From: Oscillospiraceae bacterium
GTDB lineage: Bacteria > Bacillota > Clostridia > Oscillospirales > Oscillospiraceae
Length of the DNA stretch: 5,763 nt
Assembly (NCBI GenBank): GCA_021205585.1
Contig: JAJPXI010000060.1
Span: 1 to 5,763 of the forward strand
Direction of reading: 5' to 3'
Part shown: positions 1 to 5,524 of the stretch, in pieces
Position numbering within the stretch: position 1 is the stretch's first letter
How the letters are laid out: every line of letters begins with the position of its first letter
Notes under the pieces: model-generated
What the model saw: only the letters and a program-made list of their open reading frames with translations
Database searches by the model: none
What the model was told of the DNA's origin: nothing
Made by a program: the position numbers and the translations under genes

Positions 1-15
1 CCTCCGGGGCTTTTT
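1..15 (+). terminator. possible 3' half of an upstream intrinsic terminator
   Basis: The window opens with CCTCCGGGGC followed directly by TTTTT. That is how the descending arm and T-run of a rho-independent terminator look, with the ascending arm (expected GCCCCGGAGG) lying outside the window. A local alternative pairing, CTCCG (2-6) with CGGAG (16-20), is weaker. The call rests on the arm-plus-T-run pattern only and cannot be proven without the bases to the left. Confidence 0.35.
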
Positions 16-29
16 CGGAGCCGGGAGGA

Positions 30-59
30 TTGACGGGGGAAATTTCTTTGTGATATACT
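30..59 (+). promoter_or_regulatory. sigma-A-type promoter for the MATE gene
   Basis: A -35 box TTGACG (30-35) is separated by 18 bases from a -10 box TATACT (54-59). The bases TGA just before the -10 make it an extended -10 (TGnTATACT). Transcription would start near 66, giving a leader of about 50 bases before the ATG at 115. No operator-like palindrome is obvious here. Confidence 0.65.
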
Positions 60-114
60 TACAATGTATTAAACGAATTCGCTTTTCTATCTTATATGCT
101 TTGGGGGCGTCCAA

Positions 115-1497
115 ATGGAAAAACCCGCGTCGAGAAAATTCATCAACAACTTTACCCAGGGCCCCATCCTGCCCGCCCTGACGGTGTTCGCCCTGCCCCT
201 GGTCGCCTCCAATCTGCTCCAGGCCATTTACAATATGGTGGACATGGTGATCGTAGGCCGGGTGGTGGGGCAGGCCGGTCTGTCCGGTCTGTCTGTAGGG
301 GGCGACGTGCTCAACCTGGTGACCTTCCTGGCGGTGGGCTTCTGCAACGCCGCCCAGACGATCATCTCCCAGTACTTAGGCGCCGGCCGAAAGGAGCAGC
401 TGGGCCGGTTCATCGGCACCATGAGCACCTTTATGCTGCTGTGCGCCGTGGCGGTCAGCGCGCTGTGCTTGGCCCTGCGGGGGCAGATTCTCTCTGTGAT
501 GAACACCCCGGAGGAGGCCTGGGGCCAGGCTATGGCCTACGCCTCCACCTGTATGTGCGGCCTGATATTTATTTACGGCTATAACGCCGTCAGCGCCATT
601 CTCCGGGGACTGGGGGACTCCAGAAGGCCCTTTGTGTTTATCGGTATGGCGGCGGTGCTCAACCTGCTTTTGGATTTGCTGTTTGTGCCCGTGATGGGGC
701 TGGAGGCCTTCGGCGCGGCCCTGGCCACCGTCATCGCCCAGGCGTTCAGCTTTTTCGCCGCGCTGATTTACCTCTACCGCCGCCGGGGCCGCCTGGGCTT
801 TTCCATTGAAAAAAAGGACTTCCGCATCCATCGCCGGGAGCTTTCCGTCCTGGTCAAGCTGGGGGTGCCCATGGCCATCCGCTCCGGTGCCGTTTTGATT
901 TCAAAGATGTTTGTCAACGCCTTTGTGAACAGCTACGGTGTCACCGTTTCGGCGGTCTCCGGCGCGGGGTACAAGGTGGATCTGTTCGGCAGCCTGGTGG
1001 GCACCTCGGTGACAACAGCCGCCAGCTCGGTGGTGGGACAGAATATCGGCGCCGGAAAATACGACCGGGTTCGCCGAACCCTTGGCTCGGCAGCCATTCT
1101 GAACGGCGTGGCCTATGCGGTGATGTTCGCCGTGGTGGCCCTGTTCCCCATGGCGGTGTTTGGCCTGTTTACCGAGGATGCGGATGTGCTGCTGATCTGC
1201 ATGGAGTATGTCCCCATCACCCTGCTGGGCTTTGTCACCGGTGCCCTGCGGGACACCATGAACGGCTTTACCAGCGGCTGCGGCAACTATCAGTTCAATT
1301 TCTGGGTGGCCATGATCGACGGCATTTTTGCCCGCGTCGGCTTTTCTCTGCTGTTCGGCCGGGTGCTGGGGATGGACTACTTCGGTTTCTGGCTGGGCAA
1401 CGCCGTGGCCAGCGTGACTCCCTTCGTCCTGGGGGCCATCTACTACCTCTCCGGCCGGTGGAAACGTCGACCCCGGCTGCTGGAGGAGACGGAATAG
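115..1497 (+). CDS. MATE family efflux transporter
   Basis: A complete 460-residue inner-membrane protein of the multidrug and toxic compound extrusion family (DinF/NorM-like group), which exports cationic drugs or metabolites in exchange for Na+ or H+. The length is normal for the family. Two homologous halves are visible. The first (about 15-225) has TQGPILPALTVFALPLVASN near the start, SQYLGAG at 85-91, RGLGDSRRP at 164-172 and a conserved LNLLLDLLFV stretch at 182-191. The second (about 242-450) starts at LGVPMAIRSGAV and carries the matching GQNIGAG at 308-314. About twelve hydrophobic segments can be read, and the tail is basic then acidic. ATG 115 fits the usual short polar N-terminus. 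The ribosome site is weak (GGGGG at 103-107). The gene appears monocistronic from the promoter at 30-59. Substrate and coupling ion cannot be inferred. Confidence 0.95.
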   Translation: MEKPASRKFINNFTQGPILPALTVFALPLVASNLLQAIYNMVDMVIVGRVVGQAGLSGLSVGGDVLNLVTFLAVGFCNAAQTIISQYLGAGRKEQLGRFIGTMSTFMLLCAVAVSALCLALRGQILSVMNTPEEAWGQAMAYASTCMCGLIFIYGYNAVSAILRGLGDSRRPFVFIGMAAVLNLLLDLLFVPVMGLEAFGAALATVIAQAFSFFAALIYLYRRRGRLGFSIEKKDFRIHRRELSVLVKLGVPMAIRSGAVLISKMFVNAFVNSYGVTVSAVSGAGYKVDLFGSLVGTSVTTAASSVVGQNIGAGKYDRVRRTLGSAAILNGVAYAVMFAVVALFPMAVFGLFTEDADVLLICMEYVPITLLGFVTGALRDTMNGFTSGCGNYQFNFWVAMIDGIFARVGFSLLFGRVLGMDYFGFWLGNAVASVTPFVLGAIYYLSGRWKRRPRLLEETE

Positions 1498-1511
1498 CGC
1501 CGAAAAGCGCG

Positions 1512-1556
1512 AAAAACCACCAGGAGGCCGCCCGGTATGGGTGGCCTCCTGGTGGT
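1512..1556 (-). terminator. strong hairpin with a T-run only on the minus strand
   Basis: Bases 1516-1533 pair with 1539-1556 (18 pairs with a single G-T wobble, loop GGTAT). On the + strand the hairpin is followed by GAAAGGAG with no T-run, so it is a poor classical terminator for the MATE gene, although it may protect or define that mRNA's 3' end. On the minus strand the stem runs directly into TTTTT (1516-1512) and then CGCGCTTTT, so it reads as an intrinsic terminator for transcription coming from the right. No minus-strand protein gene lies there; see the candidate RNA at 1512-1684. Confidence 0.6.
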
Positions 1557-1569
1557 GAAAGGAGAAAAA

Positions 1570-1617
1570 ATGAAGAAAGGTAAATCACGTCACAGGAAAA
1601 CCCTGTGGGACTCTTGA
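1570..1617 (+). CDS. possible 15-residue basic micro-ORF
   Basis: ATG 1570 is preceded by AAAGGAG with 5-base spacing, a near-ideal ribosome site. It opens a frame of 15 codons (MKKGKSRHRKTLWDS) ending at TGA 1617. It starts 14 bases after the hairpin that follows the MATE gene and could be read from the MATE transcript. Six of 15 residues are Lys or Arg. It may be chance: the same bases are the C/U-rich part of the candidate minus-strand RNA, which would create a purine-rich pseudo-ribosome site on this strand. No family recognised. Confidence 0.15.
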   Translation: MKKGKSRHRKTLWDS

Positions 1618-1690
1618 TGTTATGCCGCCGGGCGCTCTGCCCTGCTGACAAAAAGATTATACCCCGCCGCCGGGGGCAAGTGGTGGACAA

Positions 1691-1720
1691 ATTATAAACA
1701 ACTTGTAACGATATTGTAAA
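1691..1720 (-). promoter_or_regulatory. minus-strand promoter upstream of the candidate small RNA
   Basis: Read on the minus strand, TTTACA (1720-1715) is followed after 18 bases by a perfect TATAAT (1696-1691), with five of six matches at -35. The surrounding 1681-1740 is AT-rich against the GC-rich neighbourhood. No protein-coding gene follows in that direction within 190 bases, so the expected product is a short RNA ending at the hairpin at 1556-1516. Confidence 0.45.
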
Positions 1721-1737
1721 CGGCAGGATGAAAAATT

Positions 1738-1862
1738 TTAAGACAATATGTAATGACCTCCATTTGTATGTGGTAATCCCTGTTACCTCTGTTTTTTTCA
1801 ATCTACGGTATACAGGTAAATCCACGTTACTGCAAATCGGAGGTCATTACATATTGTCTTAA
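1738..1862. mobile_element. MITE-like element with perfect 24-bp inverted ends
   Basis: Bases 1738-1761 (beginning TTAAGACAATATGTAATGAC) are the exact reverse complement of 1839-1862. The two arms enclose 77 bases with no reading frame. The match continues inward as ATTTGTA/TGCAAAT with one base offset and stops abruptly outward. The ends fit insertion at TA or TTAA, because that palindrome sits at both tips, and no longer target duplication is seen. The interior carries an imperfect direct repeat (1772-1788 and 1815-1831, core GGTAA...GTTAC), each copy able to form a small hairpin. This is the architecture of a miniature inverted-repeat element moved in trans by a transposase not present here. 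Alternatively it could be a long RNA hairpin, but 24 perfect pairs with no T-run is unusual for a terminator. IS family not recognised. Confidence 0.65.
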
Positions 1863-1971
1863 CTTTTCAGGCTCCTTTTTCTTCCTTATTCAAGTGGCAA
1901 ACTCGGGTTATAGCACCGGGCGGAGGAAAAGTCAAGCTTCACACATCATAGGCCACGGAAATTAATTTTGC
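1863..1971. other. intergenic stretch with no recognised feature
   Basis: Between the MITE-like element and the CorA promoter I see no supported gene, RNA or clear palindrome. A T-rich patch (1875-1884) follows the right arm of the element and could help terminate + strand transcripts that include its hairpin, but that is weak. Confidence 0.4.
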
Positions 1972-2000
1972 TTGCAATCGGCGGCGCGTTCGCATATAAT
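1972..2000 (+). promoter_or_regulatory. promoter of the CorA transcription unit
   Basis: TTGCAA (1972-1977), a 17-base spacer and a perfect TATAAT (1995-2000) form a canonical sigma-A promoter. The expected start is near 2006-2007, about 175 bases before the CorA start codon, leaving a long transcribed leader. Confidence 0.7.
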
Positions 2001-2072
2001 ATTGTAGAAATCCCTGCGGGAACGCATCGCCCCGTCCCCCGGCGGGAAACAAGGAGAGGAGGGAACCGCGTC

Positions 2073-2138
2073 GTGAGCGCTGACCCGTACAGTCGAAAAC
2101 GAAAAACACATACGGCGCGGCGGAACCCGGCGGCTTGA
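2073..2138 (+). CDS. possible 21-codon leader peptide upstream of CorA
   Basis: GTG 2073 follows AGGAGG (2057-2062) by 10 bases, the best ribosome site in the whole leader. The frame encodes 21 residues, beginning MSADPYSRKRKTH and ending NPAA, with six Lys/Arg, one His and two Pro, and stops at TGA 2136-2138. It is out of frame with CorA, so it is not an N-terminal extension. The stop lies 7 bases before the hairpin that covers the CorA ribosome site, so a terminating ribosome would cover the base of that hairpin. Leader peptides (mgtL, corL) are known for enterobacterial mgtA and corA; homology to them is not claimed. It could be a chance frame. Confidence 0.35.
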   Translation: MSADPYSRKRKTHTARRNPAA

Positions 2139-2144
2139 TTTTTG

Positions 2145-2177
2145 GCCACAGCTTCCCGCGCCGGGAAAGGCTGTGGT
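2145..2177 (+). promoter_or_regulatory. hairpin sequestering the CorA ribosome-binding region
   Basis: CCACAGC (2146-2152) pairs with GCTGTGG (2170-2176). TTCCC (2153-2157) pairs with GGGAA (2163-2167) above a two-base AG bulge, and the loop is GCGCC. The only purine run near the start codon, GGGAAAGG (2163-2170), is wholly inside the right arm, and ATG 2183 begins six bases after the stem. There is no T-run after it, so it acts on translation, if at all, not termination. The bulk of CorA translation would depend on opening this stem. Confidence 0.5.
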
Positions 2178-2182
2178 GCATT

Positions 2183-3109
2183 ATGATGACCATTCACAAA
2201 ACTATGGGGGAGAAAATGGCGCGCCTGGAGGCCATTGAGGAGGGGTGCTGGATCGCCCTGACCGACCCCACTGAGGCGGAGCTGGCCCAGGTGGCGCAGG
2301 AGCTGGAGGTGGAGCCGGATTTCCTCCGGGCCGCCCTGGACGAGGAGGAGACCTCCCGGATCGACACCGAGGAGGGCCAAACCCTGATTATCGTCGACAC
2401 CCCCGCTATGGAGACGGGGAAGTCGCCGGTGGCCTACTTCACCCTGCCCCTGGGCATTATCGTAACCGAGCGGTGCATCGTCACCGTCACCCTGCGGGAA
2501 TCCCCGGTGCTGCAAAACTTCGCCGAGGGCCGGGTGCGGGGGGTGTCCACCGGCAAGCGCACCCGCTTCATCCTGCACATTCTGCTCCAGGTGGCCAAGC
2601 AGTATCTGCAATACCTGAAGCAGATTGACAAGCTGTACAACCACATGGAGCGGCAGCTGTACAAGTCCCAGCGCAACAGGGAGCTGATTCAGCTGCTGGA
2701 TCTGGAGAAATCCCTGGTCTACTTCAACACCTCCCTGAAAGCCAACGAGGTTACGCTGGAAAAGATTCTCCGGGGCCGCATCGTCACCCTGTACGAGGAG
2801 GACCACGATTTGCTGGAGGACGTGCTTATCGAGGTGCGCCAGGCCATCGAGATGGCCCAAATCTACTCCTCCATCATCTCCGGCATGATGGACGCCTTCG
2901 CCAGCGTAATCTCCAACAACCTGAATGTCATCATGAAGGTGCTGACCTCCATCACCATTCTGCTGACGGTGCCCAACATCGTGTTCAGCTTCTACGGCAT
3001 GAACGTGGCCGGGCTGCCCCTGGATCAGTTCTGGTGGTTCCCCCTGACCCTGTCCGTGGCCCTGATCGCCCTGATTGGCGTTTTGCTGAAAAAGAAGGAT
3101 TTGTTTTGA
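2183..3109 (+). CDS. corA: CorA family divalent cation (Mg2+) transporter
   Basis: A 308-residue homopentameric-type channel protein of the CorA family, which mediates Mg2+ (also Co2+/Ni2+ in some members) flow across the inner membrane. The N-terminal about 245 residues are the charged cytosolic funnel domain, with GCWIALTDPTEAEL near residue 21 and a long helical, coiled-coil-like stretch at about 135-240. Two membrane segments end the protein (about 250-271 and 283-302), with the signature YGMN (GMN at 272-274) closing the first and a basic KKKDLF tail. The external loop reads VAGLPLD, not the classic acidic MPEL, as in the shorter Firmicute CorA-like branch. Start ATG 2183 is chosen because MMTIHKT aligns with the usual MIKIYKT start of relatives. 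ATG 2216 has a better ribosome site (GGGGGAG, 2207-2213) but would remove conserved residues. Metal specificity is uncertain. Confidence 0.93.
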   Translation: MMTIHKTMGEKMARLEAIEEGCWIALTDPTEAELAQVAQELEVEPDFLRAALDEEETSRIDTEEGQTLIIVDTPAMETGKSPVAYFTLPLGIIVTERCIVTVTLRESPVLQNFAEGRVRGVSTGKRTRFILHILLQVAKQYLQYLKQIDKLYNHMERQLYKSQRNRELIQLLDLEKSLVYFNTSLKANEVTLEKILRGRIVTLYEEDHDLLEDVLIEVRQAIEMAQIYSSIISGMMDAFASVISNNLNVIMKVLTSITILLTVPNIVFSFYGMNVAGLPLDQFWWFPLTLSVALIALIGVLLKKKDLF

Positions 3110-3126
3110 CCCCTCCTTAAAAATTG

Positions 3127-3167
3127 ACTCCCTGAAAGGCGGACGCCCGCCTCTCAGGGAGTTTTAT
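3127..3167 (+). terminator. bidirectional intrinsic terminator between convergent units
   Basis: ACTCCCTGA (3127-3135) pairs with TCAGGGAGT (3154-3162), and AGGCGG (3137-3142) pairs with CCGCCT (3147-3152). One mismatch separates the two parts and the loop is four bases. On the + strand it is followed by TTTTATTT, ending the CorA transcript. On the minus strand it is followed by CAATTTTTAA, which can end the P-II/DUF1538 transcript. Confidence 0.88.
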
Positions 3168-3878
3168 TTACAGATTTTCTTCCGGGACGGGGGCCTGTAA
3201 ACCCATCATGTCGTTGACAGGGAGGGAGAACAAAATCCCGGCGGCCTCGGTGGCCGGGCCGGCGGCCCGGTGGATGGCCTTCATCAGCTCGTGCTTCTGC
3301 TCCCTGGGGGTCAGGATGACCACGATCTCCTTCTCCGGCTGGAGGGCGAAGCCGGGCAGCATCTCCCGCTTGTCCGAGCCCATGCGCCGGGCGTGAATCA
3401 CGGTGCCGCCCCTGGCCCCCTGGGCCCGGGCCGCGTCCATGACCGTGTCGGTATAGCTCTGGTTGACCACGGCAAGAATCAAATCATAGCGGATGGAGGA
3501 TTCCATTTTCTCTCCCTCTCTTTCTCCCCTGTCCGGGGGCAGGTTTTCCGGCTTGCACAGGGCCATGGGAATCTGGCGGCTGGCCCCCGACAGGGGGACG
3601 GTGAACACGATGCCGTGCCCCGGCCGGGACAGGCCGAACGCCCGGCCCGCCTGGGCTACGACCTGCCCCGCCTTGGGCGCGGGAATCAGAGTGAGCACTA
3701 CGTCCTTTTCCGTCTCGGCCAGGCCGAAATAGTCCAGGGTTTTGGAGCTGGCGGTTCCAAGGCCCATCACCAGGTATTCAAACCGCAGGGCGTGGGCGCG
3801 GTACAGCCGGACGGCGGCGGCGCCCTTCCCCCGATCCACGATGGTCACCAGCAGCTTCAGCGGAATCCGTCCTTCCAT
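3168..3878 (-). CDS. double-domain P-II-like regulatory protein
   Basis: A 236-residue soluble protein with two P-II-like (ferredoxin-fold) halves in one chain. Half 1 is about 8-98, with GLGTASSKTLDYFGL at 39-53 and GHGIVFTVPLSG at 87-98. Half 2 is about 131-223, with GARGGTVIHARRMG at 154-167, QPEKEIVVIL at 180-189 and AAGILFSLPVND at 212-223. A charged linker (about 108-130) joins them. Ordinary GlnB/GlnK proteins are about 112 residues and trimeric; a fused pair changes the assembly. The glycine-rich B-loop for nucleotide (TGxxGDGK in GlnB) is not intact in either half, and no canonical uridylylated T-loop tyrosine is clear, so ligand and signalling may differ from nitrogen control. The start ATG overlaps the stop of the DUF1538 gene by one base (TAATG), with GGAGG four bases upstream. 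A role regulating that transporter is inferred. Confidence 0.85.
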   Translation of the reverse strand: MEGRIPLKLLVTIVDRGKGAAAVRLYRAHALRFEYLVMGLGTASSKTLDYFGLAETEKDVVLTLIPAPKAGQVVAQAGRAFGLSRPGHGIVFTVPLSGASRQIPMALCKPENLPPDRGEREGEKMESSIRYDLILAVVNQSYTDTVMDAARAQGARGGTVIHARRMGSDKREMLPGFALQPEKEIVVILTPREQKHELMKAIHRAAGPATEAAGILFSLPVNDMMGLQAPVPEENL

Positions 3879-5407
3879 TACGCCTCCACCTCCTCGTCGT
3901 CATAGTCGATGATGTCGTCCTCCGGCAGGCCCTCCCTGGCCTCGTCCGGGGTGAGGTCGCTGGTTTTGTTCAGCTTGGCGCGGTAGGCCAGGCCCAACAC
4001 CTGGATGGTAATCAAGGGCGTCATGGCCACCATGGCCACCACCCCGAAGGCGTCCAGCAGCACGTCCCCGCCCAGGGTTTCGCAGGCCCCCATGGCCAGG
4101 GGCAGCAGGAATGTGGCCGTCATGGGGCCGGAGGCCACGCCGCCGGAGTCGAAGGCCACGGCGGTGAAGATTTTTGGGACGAAAAAGGTCAGCAGGATGG
4201 CGATGGCGTACCCCGGCACCAGGAAATAGTAGATGGGGATACCCAGCCAGACCCGGAGCATGGCCATGCCCACGGAGCAGGCCACGCCGATGGACAGCGA
4301 CAGGCTGATGGCCTTTTGGGGCACGGCCCCGGAGGTGACCTCCTCCACCTGGCGGTTGAGGACGTGGACGGCGGGCTCGGCGGCCACAATGAAATAGCCC
4401 ACCACCATGCCGATGGGCACCAGTATCCAGTTTTCCGGCAGGGCGGCCAGGGCCTGCCCCAGGTAGTAGCCGGCGGGCATGAAGCCCACGTTGGCCCCGG
4501 TCAGGAAAAGAACCAGGCCGATGTAGGTGTACAGCAGCCCCACGCCGATTTTAATCAGCGCCCGCCTGCGCAGGCGGATGGAGGCCACCTGGAAAATGCC
4601 GAAAAAGACGATGACCGGCAGCAGCCCCAGGGCCACCTCCTTCATATAGGCAGGCAGGCCGGAGGCGAACTGGACGCCCACCTCCTGGGTGTCGGTGACC
4701 ACGGGGATGGAGAAGGCGGTGTACGTCAGCTCGGTGGACTGGTAAAACACGCCCAGCAGCATGACGGCCAGGATGGGGCCCACGCTGCACAGGGCCACGG
4801 TGCCAAAATTGTCGTCGGCCTTCCCCCGCAGCACGGCCATGCCGGAGCCCAGGGTCAAAATGAAGGGGACGGTGATCGGCCCGGTGGTCACGCCGCCGGC
4901 GTCGAAGGCCACGGCCAAAAACTCGTTGGGCACGAAGATGGACAGCACGAACACCAGGATGTACAGCAAAATCAGCGTCCGGGACAGCGGCCAGCCCAGC
5001 CGGGTGCGCAGCACCGAGAGCATCAGGAAAATGCCCACCCCCACGGCCACCGTCAGGATAATCGCCATGTCGGGCACGGCAGGCACCTGGTCGGCCAGCA
5101 CAGACAGATCCGGTTCGGCGATGGTGACGCACACGCCTATGAAAAAGCAGATGGCCAGCACGAAAGGCAGCTTTTTGCTCTCCCCCAGCTTGCGGCCCAT
5201 ATGCTCCCCCATGGGCATCATGGACATATCGGCCCCCAGGGAGAAAAAGCCCATGCCCACAATCAGCATGGCAGCCCCGAACAAAAACAGCAGCAGGGTG
5301 CCGATGGGCATGGGGGTCAGGGTCAGGCTGAGAATCAGCACAATCACCGTGATGGGCAGCACGGAGGTCAGGGATTCCGAAATTTTTTCCTTTAGTTTTT
5401 GACCCAT
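3878..5407 (-). CDS. fused double DUF1538 membrane protein, probable cation/H+ antiporter
   Basis: A 509-residue polytopic inner-membrane protein with two DUF1538 repeats. Matching motifs mark both halves: TIAEPDLSVLADQV (95-108) against VAAEPAVHVLNRQV (341-354); AVAFDAGGVTTGPIT (165-179) against AVAFDSGGVASGPMT (416-430); and FGTVALCSVGPIL (201-213) against FGVVAMVAMTPLI (454-466). The buried Asp and Gly pairs (D169/D420) and Glu-Pro pairs (E98/E344) look like ion-path residues. In Halomonas, the paired DUF1538 proteins UmpA and UmpB were reported as an Na+(Li+,K+)/H+ antiporter; here both units are in one chain. The tail is very acidic (PEDDIIDYDDEEVEA). The frame is open for 60 more codons upstream, but ATG 5407 matches the family start (MGQKLKEKISESL), follows GGGGTGGGGGA and lies downstream of the promoter. 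It is co-transcribed with the P-II-like gene. Ion specificity is inferred. Confidence 0.88.
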   Translation of the reverse strand: MGQKLKEKISESLTSVLPITVIVLILSLTLTPMPIGTLLLFLFGAAMLIVGMGFFSLGADMSMMPMGEHMGRKLGESKKLPFVLAICFFIGVCVTIAEPDLSVLADQVPAVPDMAIILTVAVGVGIFLMLSVLRTRLGWPLSRTLILLYILVFVLSIFVPNEFLAVAFDAGGVTTGPITVPFILTLGSGMAVLRGKADDNFGTVALCSVGPILAVMLLGVFYQSTELTYTAFSIPVVTDTQEVGVQFASGLPAYMKEVALGLLPVIVFFGIFQVASIRLRRRALIKIGVGLLYTYIGLVLFLTGANVGFMPAGYYLGQALAALPENWILVPIGMVVGYFIVAAEPAVHVLNRQVEEVTSGAVPQKAISLSLSIGVACSVGMAMLRVWLGIPIYYFLVPGYAIAILLTFFVPKIFTAVAFDSGGVASGPMTATFLLPLAMGACETLGGDVLLDAFGVVAMVAMTPLITIQVLGLAYRAKLNKTSDLTPDEAREGLPEDDIIDYDDEEVEA

Positions 5408-5450
5408 TCCCCCACCCCGTTTCACGCGTCCCCGCCAGGTTATGCGCTTA

Positions 5451-5479
5451 AGTATACCACACCGGGCGGGAAGAAACAA
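5451..5479 (-). promoter_or_regulatory. promoter of the DUF1538/P-II operon
   Basis: On the minus strand TTGTTT (5479-5474) is followed after 17 bases by TATACT (5456-5451), preceded by TGG to give an extended -10. The predicted start near 5445 leaves a leader of about 38 bases. The -35 matches only three of six bases, so the extended -10 carries the call and an activator is possible. Confidence 0.5.
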
Positions 5480-5524
5480 CCGGGCGGCATGGAAACTTTG
5501 TGTAAACTTTTTCACCTCATACGG

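Larger units (their letters stand above)
1512..1684 (-). ncRNA. candidate small RNA of about 170 bases, minus strand
   Basis: A minus-strand promoter (-35 TTTACA, 18 bases, -10 TATAAT) predicts a start near 1684, and the hairpin plus T-run at 1556-1512 predicts an end, giving roughly 170 bases with no convincing reading frame. A second TATAAT (1661-1656) could start a shorter form near 1649. Going 5' to 3', local hairpins GGGC/GCCC (1642-1639 with 1633-1630) and CACAGG/CCTGTG (1607-1602 with 1596-1591) can be read. They are followed by a pyrimidine-rich stretch with TTTTTTCTCCTTTC (1570-1557) and then the terminator. That stretch is complementary to Shine-Dalgarno sequences, as in many trans-acting small RNAs. 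It matches no RNA family I recognise (SRP, 6S, tmRNA and RNase P motifs not seen). Existence and function are inferred. Confidence 0.35.
2007..2182 (+). promoter_or_regulatory. long structured 5' leader of the CorA gene
   Basis: The transcribed leader contains, in order: a small hairpin TCCC/GGGA (2011-2021); a strong Shine-Dalgarno (GGAGAGGAGG, 2053-2062) followed by a GTG frame (2073-2138); a 9-pair stem 2066-2074 with 2112-2120 (one G-T wobble) that would hide the GTG; an alternative pairing CCGTA (2085-2089) with TACGG (2111-2115) using the same right arm; and a final hairpin over the CorA ribosome site. Two exclusive pairings plus a short frame resemble an attenuation or translation-coupled leader. 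The conserved M-box riboswitch core is not seen. The regulatory role is inferred. Confidence 0.5.

Noticed and set aside
2116..2143. Intrinsic terminator within the CorA leader ending at the TTTTT of 2139-2143
   Set aside because: The GC-rich bases before the T-run (CGGCGGCTTGA) have no good adjacent complementary arm, so attenuation by termination is not supported.
2135..2182. TTG start 16 codons upstream of CorA ATG 2183
   Set aside because: The added residues come from the ribosome-site hairpin, have no family match and lack a fitting ribosome site.
2007..2182. M-box Mg2+ riboswitch in the CorA leader
   Set aside because: The conserved M-box core was looked for and not found. The leader is better described as an upstream frame plus hairpins.
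1946..2860. 304-codon minus-strand frame opposite CorA
   Set aside because: It is the shadow of a well-supported CorA gene in GC-rich DNA. Its Gln/Leu/Gly/His-rich composition is typical of antisense frames, and it crosses the CorA promoter.
4316..5395. 359-codon + strand frame opposite the DUF1538 gene
   Set aside because: It is His/Gln/Gly-rich, with no domain and no promoter or ribosome site, a mirror of the membrane protein's codons.
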